NCBI GenBank assembly: GCA_025800305.1
Contig: JAOXRY010000396.1
Coordinates: 1-16,327, forward strand
Source of the DNA: Campylobacterales bacterium
Lineage (GTDB): Bacteria > Campylobacterota > Campylobacteria > Campylobacterales > SZUA-545
Length of the DNA: 16,327 nucleotides
Direction: 5' to 3'
Positions 1 through 6,554 of this stretch are shown piece after piece. A model generated the notes under the pieces. That model was not told the origin of the DNA and searched no databases. It saw only the letters and a list, made by a program, of their open reading frames with translations. Position 1 is the first letter of the stretch. Each line of letters opens with the position of its first letter. The translations under genes and the position numbers were made by a program.

Positions 1-546
1 TGGTACATAGATAAAATTATCGTCTAGATCTATCTCGGTAAGAGTTTCGACTCCTTTAGGTGTCAACGGAGCGATTACGTATGTAAAACCATCCTCTTTT
101 ATCTTCTCAATAGTTTCATAAAGAGCATCATAATCCTCTGTTTTAGAGTCATATACTTTTAAAGTGTAGTCTTGCTTTTTATAAATTAAAAAAGAACTTA
201 CAGCGTCTGTAACCATAGAAGAGTATCTTCCTATAACAGAAGTTGGAGCCAAAAGGGCAATTTTAACTCCTTCGGTATTTTCTTCATTGTCTTCAATTTT
301 AAAAATTGATTGGAGAACTTGGTACTTTCCTCTTAAGTAAGTATTACTACTATCATCATTATGCTTAGATATAAAAGTAAAAACTTTTCCATCTTCTAAA
401 AGTTTCTTTTGACACTCCTCATCACACTCTTGTGGATCTATTGTAAGTACTTCATTGGAAGCTGCAGGAATTGGAGAAAACTGGGTGCTCTTTCCAAAAA
501 TAATTGTAGTTAATAAGAAAGTTGATAATAAGAATCTGGCTAACAT
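1..546 (-). CDS. Exported LpoA-like periplasmic protein, N-terminal part (3' end off window)
   Basis: This is an open frame of 182 codons from an ATG at 546 to the window edge with no stop. Residues 1-20 (MLARFLLSTFLLTTIIFGKS) form a short positive end plus hydrophobic core, as in a signal peptide. A Cys pair follows at 41 and 45. From residue 95 the pattern KIALLAP...GRYSS, then LKVYDSK at 129-135, then YVIAPLTPKGVETL at 156-169 matches the first beta-alpha units of type-1 periplasmic-binding folds. That is the arrangement in LpoA, the outer-membrane activator of penicillin-binding protein 1A. The resemblance is recognised from motif spacing only; no lipobox Cys is seen at the signal end, so it need not be a lipoprotein. 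It starts 41 bases after the ftsZ stop on the same strand with a weak ribosome site, so it is probably read through from ftsZ. A role in septal peptidoglycan synthesis is inference. It could equally be a generic ligand-binding protein. Confidence 0.72.
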   Translation of the reverse strand, partial: MLARFLLSTFLLTTIIFGKSTQFSPIPAASNEVLTIDPQECDEECQKKLLEDGKVFTFISKHNDDSSNTYLRGKYQVLQSIFKIEDNEENTEGVKIALLAPTSVIGRYSSMVTDAVSSFLIYKKQDYTLKVYDSKTEDYDALYETIEKIKEDGFTYVIAPLTPKGVETLTEIDLDDNFIYVP

Positions 547-587
547 TATGGAATATTAACCAAATTCACTTGAAAAGTCTTTATTTA

Positions 588-1736
588 CTAGTCTTGTTGT
601 CTTCTAATAAACGTAGGAACATCTAGATAATCTTCACCATCAGTTATTTCATATCCACCAGAAACTTTTAAATTTCTCTGTACGTGTTGTACATTTCTTT
701 CTATAGTTTGTACAGTTTCTTCTGCTACCGTTGTGTCAATATTATTTGAAGCTTCTCTCTCAAAACCTGTTGCAACAATTGTTACTTTAATAAAATCATT
801 TTCCAAAGAACTATCTACTGATGTACCAAAGATAACATCAGCGTCTTCATCAGCAGAATCAAATACAAGATTCATTGCTTGATTAATCGCGACAAGTGGA
901 TAATCAGGATTCATCTGAAAATGCACAAGAACTCCCATTGCACCATTAATTGTTAAATCATCAAGAAGTGGAGACTGGATTGCAGTTTTTAGTGCTTCAT
1001 AAGCAGAATCTTCACCTTCTGCTTGTCCCATACCCATTAAAGCTAAACCTTTGTGGCTCATAACTGTTGAAAGGTCAGCAAAGTCTGTATTAATTCCCTC
1101 ATTACCACTTGGAAGTACGATACTACTGATTCCACTTACTGCTCTTGTTAGAACAGCATCTACCATAGAAAAGCTCTCTTTATAACCCATGTTCTTATCA
1201 ACTATAGCAATAAGTTTATCGTTAGGAATTACAACGATAGAATCACACTCTGCCTTTAGCTCTTCTAATCCTTGCTTTGCTAATTTAGTTCTTTTTGGTC
1301 CTTCAAAAATAAAAGGAAGTGTACATACACCAACTGTTAAAGCACCAACTTCTCTTGCTGCTCTTGCAATTGTACTTGAAGCTCCTGTACCTGTACCGCC
1401 ACCAAGACCAGTTGCAATAAATACTAAATCATATCCAGAAAGTTCCTCTTTAATACCTTCAAAGCTCTCCTCAGCAGCTCTTTTTCCAACTTCTGGTTTC
1501 ATACCAGCTCCCAGCCCTCTTGTAGACTTTTCACCTAGTTGGATTTTTGTTGGTGCCAAAGAGCTTGAAAGTGCTTGACCATCTGTATTTGCAACAGTCA
1601 TGTCAACACTTCTAATTCCTTCTTTGAACATGTGGTTTACCATGTTTCCACCGCCACCACCGACGCCAACAACTTTAATTTTTACAATATCTTCTTCTTG
1701 ATGTTCTTCTATAGTAAATAAACTTCCATTATCCAT
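588..1736 (-). CDS. ftsZ: Cell division GTPase FtsZ
   Basis: FtsZ is the tubulin homologue that polymerises at mid-cell into the Z-ring and recruits the divisome. The 382 residues match family length. The order is as expected: the glycine-rich nucleotide loop at 24-31 (GVGGGGGN), the tubulin signature GGGTGTGA at 112-119, NDKL at 172-175, and the T7 synergy loop NTDFADLSTVMS from 216, with Asp218 and Asp221 in the positions that complete the GTPase site of the next subunit. After a variable linker the conserved C-terminal tail is present as DVPTFIRRQ, the peptide that binds FtsA. The ATG at 1736 has a good ribosome site (AAGGAT, about 6-8 bases upstream). It lies 66 bases after ftsA on the same strand, with a strong hairpin in the gap. 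Identity is certain from motifs. Confidence 0.98.
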   Translation of the reverse strand: MDNGSLFTIEEHQEEDIVKIKVVGVGGGGGNMVNHMFKEGIRSVDMTVANTDGQALSSSLAPTKIQLGEKSTRGLGAGMKPEVGKRAAEESFEGIKEELSGYDLVFIATGLGGGTGTGASSTIARAAREVGALTVGVCTLPFIFEGPKRTKLAKQGLEELKAECDSIVVIPNDKLIAIVDKNMGYKESFSMVDAVLTRAVSGISSIVLPSGNEGINTDFADLSTVMSHKGLALMGMGQAEGEDSAYEALKTAIQSPLLDDLTINGAMGVLVHFQMNPDYPLVAINQAMNLVFDSADEDADVIFGTSVDSSLENDFIKVTIVATGFEREASNNIDTTVAEETVQTIERNVQHVQRNLKVSGGYEITDGEDYLDVPTFIRRQQD

Positions 1737-1763
1737 TTTAAATCCTTATTTGCTTGGCAGATA

Positions 1764-1799
1764 ACTAAGATAACAAAACTACTGTTTTCTTATCTTAGT
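1764..1799 (-). promoter_or_regulatory. Hairpin in the ftsA-ftsZ gap, no T-run
   Basis: A 10-base perfect arm (1764-1773 with 1790-1799) continues, after one C/C mismatch, into a further 5-bp arm (1775-1779 with 1784-1788) closed by a 4-base loop. It begins right after the ftsA stop. On the transcribed strand it is followed by TATCTGCC, not by a run of T, so it is not a classic intrinsic terminator. It may be an RNA processing or stability element that lets ftsZ mRNA outlast ftsA mRNA, or a weak attenuator. The role is inference; the inverted repeat is seen directly. Confidence 0.6.
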
Positions 1800-1802
1800 C
1801 AT

Positions 1803-3167
1803 CTAAAATAGTTGCGTTGCACTATTCCAAAGTTTTTGTGCGACCCCTTTAATTCCTGAGTCTTCATTCTCTTTAGATTTCTCTAACTTAACATCGGCAA
1901 GACTCTCTGTTTTTGTTTCCAATTGACTTTCGATATCTAAAGACAGTGCATCAAGATTTGGAGCTTCTGGTTGACTGTGCTCTTCTTTTGATTTACTTCT
2001 TGTTCTTAAATTTGAGTTAGAATCAATCTCGTAGAGTGTATGTCCTCCTGCACCATATCTAATAAGACCAAAAGCTGTTGAATATGATGGATCTTTTAAA
2101 GCTTCGAAAAGTCCTTCAATATCTTTAGGTCTAGCTATTCTTACTGGCATATTGTCAAAAAGAGGTGAAGCCATCTCTCTCATACCTTCAAGCTTGGTCA
2201 TACCACCAGTTAAAATAATTCCAGCCCCTAAAAGATGTCTATGTCCACTTTTTTCTAGCTGTTTTGATAAAATCATTAGAGTCTCTTCAACTCTTGCGTA
2301 AATCACATTGGAAACAACCTCCAAAGAAGCTTCTTGTGTATCAGATTCAGATCCCATTAAAGGAAGTTCAATTGTTCCTTCATGGATTTTTGTAAGAGAT
2401 CCTCTCTCTTTTTTTACAGCCTCAGCTGCTTCAATTGGAGTATGTAAAGCTTGTGTTAAATCTCCTGTAATGTTTGAGCCACCAACACCTAAAAACTCAT
2501 TGTATCTTATTGCATTTCCTTGATGAACAACCATATTACAAGTTGCTCCACCCATATCAATAACACACACTCCTAGATCTTTTTCAGACTCATCAACAGC
2601 AGCAATAGCAGAAGCATATCCTGTTAGAACAACATTTTCAATTTCTATTCCAGCAAGTCCAACAGTTCTTTTTAAATTTTCTAAAGTTGATTTTTGAATC
2701 ATAACAATATGAACACTAGCCTCTAATCTTGAACCACTCATCCCTACAGGATCTTGAATACCTTCTTGTCCATCAATGGTAAAGTTATAAGGAAGTGCAT
2801 GTAAAACTTCATAATCTGTTGAGATGCTGGCATTATAAACTGCCGTTCTCATAGCTCTATTTACCTCTTTTTCTGTGATCTCTTTTGTAGGAATATTTAC
2901 AATTCCAAAGCTATCAACGCTTTTTACATGGGCTCCTGAAATTGAGATTATCGCACGACCAAGACTTACTCCTGCTTGTCTCTTTGCATCCTCTACAGAT
3001 TGTTTAATTGAGTTGGCTGCATCAGAGATATTAACAACAGAACCCTTCTTAAGACCACGAGATGCGGCAATTCCAGCACCTGTTAAAGTTAGTTTTGAAT
3101 TATTAAATTGTGCTGCAATTGTTGTAATTACAGTAGAGCCGATGTCTACAGCTAATATTTGAGCCAC
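1803..3167 (-). CDS. ftsA: Cell division protein FtsA, actin-like Z-ring membrane tether
   Basis: FtsA is an actin-fold ATPase that anchors FtsZ filaments to the inner membrane and recruits late division proteins. Visible motifs are phosphate-1 VDIGST at 7-12, the 1C subdomain around 85-165 (unique to FtsA among actin relatives), phosphate-2 VIDMGGATCN at 202-211, and the adenosine motif LTGGMTKLEG at 319-328. An acidic and polar linker (about 385-435) leads to a C-terminal amphipathic helix GVAQKLWNSATQLF at 441-454, the membrane-targeting sequence. At 454 residues it is slightly longer than the E. coli protein because of the linker. The start codon is GTG at 3167, chosen because MAQILAVDIGST begins exactly as family members do and AAGGAAG lies just upstream. 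That ribosome site is inside a stable hairpin. The partner ftsZ follows directly. Confidence 0.97.
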   Translation of the reverse strand: MAQILAVDIGSTVITTIAAQFNNSKLTLTGAGIAASRGLKKGSVVNISDAANSIKQSVEDAKRQAGVSLGRAIISISGAHVKSVDSFGIVNIPTKEITEKEVNRAMRTAVYNASISTDYEVLHALPYNFTIDGQEGIQDPVGMSGSRLEASVHIVMIQKSTLENLKRTVGLAGIEIENVVLTGYASAIAAVDESEKDLGVCVIDMGGATCNMVVHQGNAIRYNEFLGVGGSNITGDLTQALHTPIEAAEAVKKERGSLTKIHEGTIELPLMGSESDTQEASLEVVSNVIYARVEETLMILSKQLEKSGHRHLLGAGIILTGGMTKLEGMREMASPLFDNMPVRIARPKDIEGLFEALKDPSYSTAFGLIRYGAGGHTLYEIDSNSNLRTRSKSKEEHSQPEAPNLDALSLDIESQLETKTESLADVKLEKSKENEDSGIKGVAQKLWNSATQLF

Positions 3168-3170
3168 TAA

Positions 3171-3201
3171 CTTCCTTTAAGGTTACACACCTTAAAGAAA
3201 G
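3171..3201 (-). promoter_or_regulatory. Hairpin sequestering the ftsA ribosome-binding site
   Basis: In the minus-strand transcript two 13-base arms (CUUUCUUUAAGGU and ACCUUAAAGGAAG) pair perfectly except for one G-U wobble, around the 5-base loop GUGUA. The second arm contains the AAAGGAAG Shine-Dalgarno of ftsA, three bases before its GTG. Folded, it would hide the ribosome site. The upstream chaperone gene stops at 3213-3215, only 12 bases before the hairpin, so a terminating ribosome could melt it. That fits translational coupling of ftsA to the upstream gene. The pairing is seen; the coupling is inference. Confidence 0.62.
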
Positions 3202-3212
3202 CTAGTTTATCT

Positions 3213-4667
3213 CTAAGGTTGTGAATAAATTTCTATTGTATATTTATCTTTAAGATCTTCAATTAGATCTTCTATAATAGTATCGTTTTTTAATTTTTCA
3301 ACGTTGTTTTTCACGATTTCTCGCTCATCATTATCTATATCATTAAACAACTTTTGTTCCAAAATCCTATAAACAACTGCTTTAGAACCAACATTTATAA
3401 CACCTTCTTTATCTTTCTTTCCAAAGACTGTTGAAATGAAAAATGTTGTCTCTTCTTCATCTAGTTTATCTATGCCCTTACTATCGCCAAGACCTAAAAA
3501 TTTTGTAGTCTGTCCCTTAAGATTTATAAGAGCATTTTTTGACAACTGTGCCACTATACGACTAACTTCTTGATTTTTTACAATATACTCAACTCTCTTT
3601 TTTGCTTGGGCATAAGTTAACTGTTTTGGCTGATTTCTTCTGTCAATTTTATAAACAATATGACCACCATTAATCTTCACTGGTTTAGAAATTTTCACAC
3701 TTGGATTAGCATCCAACTCTCTCATAACAGAAACTGGTAAGATTGTATTATTAAATGGAACTTCTTTGGCAACTGTAGGTTTCATCTCACCTTTTTTCCA
3801 AGCAACACTAGCTTTTAATACCTCTTTTCTAGTTATCTTACCAGCGACATCTTCTAACACATCACTTTTAGCTTCAGCAAAAGTTCTAAGGTTTCCATTA
3901 TCATCAATATATTTAGTTTTGTTTTTCTCATAATGCTCTTTTGCTAATAGCTCTGTAATTTTTAAATTTGCTTTGGTCACTTTAATAAAAGAGATATCAA
4001 AAGTTGGCTCACCTAAAAGTTCACCTTTATTCTTTTCGTAATAATCTTTAATCAAACTCTCTGGTAATTTAGGATTCATTCCTTTAGAATCGATGACTTT
4101 AATTAAGAACTTATCTTTTAAATTTCTAACAGCAGAAAAAACTTCAACTTCTAGATCTGTTGGAGCAACTTGGAAAAGTCCAGCTACTTTTTCAACAATT
4201 AAATCTTTTTTTACTGTATCTTCATATTCTGCAATTTTCATCCCACTTCTACTAATCGAAGAGATATAAAGTTGCTTATCAAACTTACCATCTTTGAAAA
4301 AAGCTTGACTTTCTGTAATTACTTTTGAAACTTCACTATCAGTTGCTGTTAAACCAACCTCTTTTCCGTAGTTTAGTAAAAGTGCTCTATTTATTAAATT
4401 GTTTATAGCAACTTGTTGCAACTCTTTTTTCTGATCTTCACTTACTTTACCTTCTAACAGCTGGTTGTAATAAGAAAAAATATTTGAATAACTTCTTTGA
4501 AATTCACCAATTGTTACTTCTGTATCACCAACTTTTGCAATATTTGATGCTTTACTACCATAGCTGTAACTTCCCCAGCCAACAAACCCTGCACCGACAA
4601 ATGAAATAACTGTAACCCATAAAATTACAATAAGATATTTTTTATTTCTTTGCATATATGTAATCAT
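3213..4667 (-). CDS. Membrane-anchored PpiD/SurA-type periplasmic chaperone
   Basis: This is a 484-residue protein with one N-terminal membrane helix at about 11-31 (basic QRNKK before it), so the bulk should face the periplasm. The segment after the helix, with NIAKVGDTEVTIGEFQRSY at 42-60 and LINRALL further on, is the SurA/PpiD-type N-terminal chaperone domain. The middle region, about 215-365, corresponds to the parvulin-type peptidyl-prolyl isomerase domain but is divergent (VKINGGHIVYKI marks its last strand), so isomerase activity is uncertain. PpiD proteins help newly exported proteins fold as they leave the Sec translocon. The ATG at 4667 has AAGGA 8 bases upstream; a second ATG four codons later is possible. 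It lies 70 bases after the SurA-like gene and 45 before ftsA. The symbol ppiD is withheld because orthology to the E. coli gene is not shown. Confidence 0.85.
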   Translation of the reverse strand: MITYMQRNKKYLIVILWVTVISFVGAGFVGWGSYSYGSKASNIAKVGDTEVTIGEFQRSYSNIFSYYNQLLEGKVSEDQKKELQQVAINNLINRALLLNYGKEVGLTATDSEVSKVITESQAFFKDGKFDKQLYISSISRSGMKIAEYEDTVKKDLIVEKVAGLFQVAPTDLEVEVFSAVRNLKDKFLIKVIDSKGMNPKLPESLIKDYYEKNKGELLGEPTFDISFIKVTKANLKITELLAKEHYEKNKTKYIDDNGNLRTFAEAKSDVLEDVAGKITRKEVLKASVAWKKGEMKPTVAKEVPFNNTILPVSVMRELDANPSVKISKPVKINGGHIVYKIDRRNQPKQLTYAQAKKRVEYIVKNQEVSRIVAQLSKNALINLKGQTTKFLGLGDSKGIDKLDEEETTFFISTVFGKKDKEGVINVGSKAVVYRILEQKLFNDIDNDEREIVKNNVEKLKNDTIIEDLIEDLKDKYTIEIYSQP

Positions 4668-4714
4668 CTAATTTTTCCTTGTAAAAATTCTTGTAATAAT
4701 ATCTATTTTTATAT

Positions 4715-4781
4715 AAGACCTCGGTTTTTTAACCTTACTATCTAATGTATGTTATCTTAATTGAAGACCTCGCTTTTTTAA
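4715..4781 (-). repeat. Imperfect tandem copy of the SurA-like gene 3' end
   Basis: AAGACCTCGCTTTTTTAA at 4764-4781, inside the last codons of the SurA-like gene, recurs at 4715-4732 with one change in 18 bases, 49 bases away. Read on the coding strand the outside copy gives KKPRSYIKI against KKARSSIKI in the gene, so similarity continues past the identical block. It looks like a duplicated or displaced gene end, with the stop now lying between the copies. Confidence 0.55.
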
Positions 4782-5559
4782 AATAGCTTTCAACTGCTTT
4801 TTCTCTATTTTTACTATTTAACTCTTCTAAGATCTGCCCTTTTACCTCTTGATAACTTCTTTGTTTTGTGTCTAGTTTTTTCTCAACAAAAATAGCCAAA
4901 AAATTTCCTCCGATTGGAAGAATTGGTGTAAATTTTCTCTCTTTTGTAGTAGAAATTATTGCAGCAATTTGAGGAGGCGTTGTAGAGAGTTTCACTGTTT
5001 CTTTTTCTGATTGGACTCTTCTACTAACTCTCATTGGATTTTTTATTGTTGCTTCCAACTCAGATCTGCTGTCAGAAATGTATTTAACTACCTTTACAGA
5101 AGTTGGTTGATTATACTTTTCAAGGTTTTGTTCGTAATAGATTTTTCCATCATTCTCATCTACAGAAACAAGTTCATTGGATAAAACTTCTCGGGAAAGC
5201 TTTTCATTTAAAATTCCCTCCTTAATTTTTTCTTTATAACTTGACCAACCTATAAACCTAGCTTCTAAAACTTGTCTTAGTTCAGATACACCCATATTAT
5301 TTTGTTTAGCAACAAACTTAATTCTTTCATCTAGTTCATAATCACTTACTCTAATACCTAACTCTTCTATTTTCTCTAATTCAATTTTTTTATTGATTAA
5401 AATATCTACAGCTTCCGTTTTGGAGATTTTTTCCTCTTTCATTGTCTTTTCTATCTCATAAAGAGTAATAGGCTTTTTCCCAACAACAATAGCAACGCCA
5501 TTAATTAACTCAGAAAATAGTAACGATGATACCCCTAAAATAATCAATAATTTTTTCAA
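4738..5559 (-). CDS. SurA-like periplasmic chaperone/peptidyl-prolyl isomerase
   Basis: The product has 273 residues. Residues 1-17 (MKKLLIILGVSSLLFSE) form a signal peptide, followed by INGVAIVVGKKPITLYEIEK, the opening of the SurA N-terminal chaperone domain as found in Campylobacterota SurA/PEB4 relatives. Helical chaperone segments run to about 150. The remainder (EKYNQPTSVKVVKYI, then PPQIAAIISTTKERKFTPILPIGGNFLAIFVEKK) has the shape of one parvulin-like domain, but divergent and short. It should assist folding of outer-membrane or secreted proteins in the periplasm. The start is a TTG at 5559, chosen because it begins the signal peptide and has AAGGG six bases upstream. It overlaps the tsaD stop by four bases (TTGA), so translation is probably coupled. 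It is followed by the second, membrane-bound chaperone. Confidence 0.85.
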   Translation of the reverse strand: MKKLLIILGVSSLLFSELINGVAIVVGKKPITLYEIEKTMKEEKISKTEAVDILINKKIELEKIEELGIRVSDYELDERIKFVAKQNNMGVSELRQVLEARFIGWSSYKEKIKEGILNEKLSREVLSNELVSVDENDGKIYYEQNLEKYNQPTSVKVVKYISDSRSELEATIKNPMRVSRRVQSEKETVKLSTTPPQIAAIISTTKERKFTPILPIGGNFLAIFVEKKLDTKQRSYQEVKGQILEELNSKNREKAVESYFKKARSSIKITYIR

Positions 5560-6554
5560 TTTTTTCCCTTAATTGGAGATCTTGACTTAATATCAACATC
5601 CTCTATAGTTTTTAATTTATTTTGTTCATACAGTTCTATAGCAGCTCTAGCAATCATAACAGCATTATCACTTGTGTACTTCAAATCTGCAAGAAGTAAA
5701 TTTGCTCCATGATTTTCACAAATTTTTCCTATCTTAGATCTTAAATACTGATTGGCACTTACTCCACCAACAATAGCAAAGTTTTTTGGTCTATATTTTT
5801 CAAAAAATATTTCACATTTTTTTTCAAGATGACGAACAGCTTTTAATTGAAATGAAGCACAGATGTCTGCTTTAATCTCATCTGTAAGTTCTTCCGCTTT
5901 TTCTATCTCTAATCGGACACTATTTTTCAAACCTGAATAACTAAAAACAATATCTTTTGTTTTTTGCATAGGAACTGGAAAATTATAAGCTTTCTCATTT
6001 CCTTTTTTTGCCATCTCTTCTACAATTGGTCCACCAGGATACCCAAGATCTAGCATCTTTGCTACCTTATCATAGCTTTCACCAATACTATCATCTGTTG
6101 TTCCACCAATCTCAATCATATCCTCATATGAGTTAGCATTAACAATCTGAGTATGCCCTCCACTGGCAATAAGAGCAGACAGAGGAAAGAGTGTATCTTT
6201 CTCTATAAAAGTTGAGTAGATATGACCTTTTAAATGGTGGATAGGAATAAGTGGAATTTTTAGTGCAACACTTAAAGCTTTTGCCGCCATTACACCCTCA
6301 ACTAAAGTAACAGTAAGCCCTGGCTCATTTGTAACAGCTATTGCTTTTAAGTCTTTAAAATATGTTTTTGCCTCTTCAATTATTTTAGGTAAAGCTGTAG
6401 CATGTAATCTAGCAGCTAGTTCAGGAACAACTCCACCAAATTCATTATGTTGTTTTTCTTGTGAAATTTTTTTGTGAAAAACTACTTTTTTTGTTGAAAT
6501 TTCTACAACAGCAACAGAGCTGTCATCACAGCTACTTTCAATAGCTAAAATCAT
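5556..6554 (-). CDS. tsaD: tRNA N6-threonylcarbamoyladenosine synthase TsaD
   Basis: TsaD transfers the threonylcarbamoyl group onto A37 of tRNAs reading ANN codons, with TsaB and TsaE. The 332 residues match the family. Seen are the N-terminal ESSCDDSSVA at 6-15, the HNEFGGVVPELAARLH segment at 36-51, the metal-binding HLKGH at 107-111 (His107 and His111), ASGGHTQI at about 129-136, GGTTDDSIGE and the family ending TSDNAVMIARAA. These make the ASKHA nucleotide-binding fold complete. The ATG at 6554 overlaps the stop of the upstream EAL gene (ATGA) and its own TGA overlaps the TTG of the SurA-like gene, so three genes are translationally linked. Its old annotation as a glycoprotease (Gcp) should not be used. 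Confidence 0.97.
   Translation of the reverse strand: MILAIESSCDDSSVAVVEISTKKVVFHKKISQEKQHNEFGGVVPELAARLHATALPKIIEEAKTYFKDLKAIAVTNEPGLTVTLVEGVMAAKALSVALKIPLIPIHHLKGHIYSTFIEKDTLFPLSALIASGGHTQIVNANSYEDMIEIGGTTDDSIGESYDKVAKMLDLGYPGGPIVEEMAKKGNEKAYNFPVPMQKTKDIVFSYSGLKNSVRLEIEKAEELTDEIKADICASFQLKAVRHLEKKCEIFFEKYRPKNFAIVGGVSANQYLRSKIGKICENHGANLLLADLKYTSDNAVMIARAAIELYEQNKLKTIEDVDIKSRSPIKGKN

Noticed and set aside
1189..1578. Plus-strand 129-codon open frame
   Set aside because: It lies wholly antisense to ftsZ, has low-complexity Ser/Pro/Ala content and no ribosome site; it is a shadow of the coding strand.
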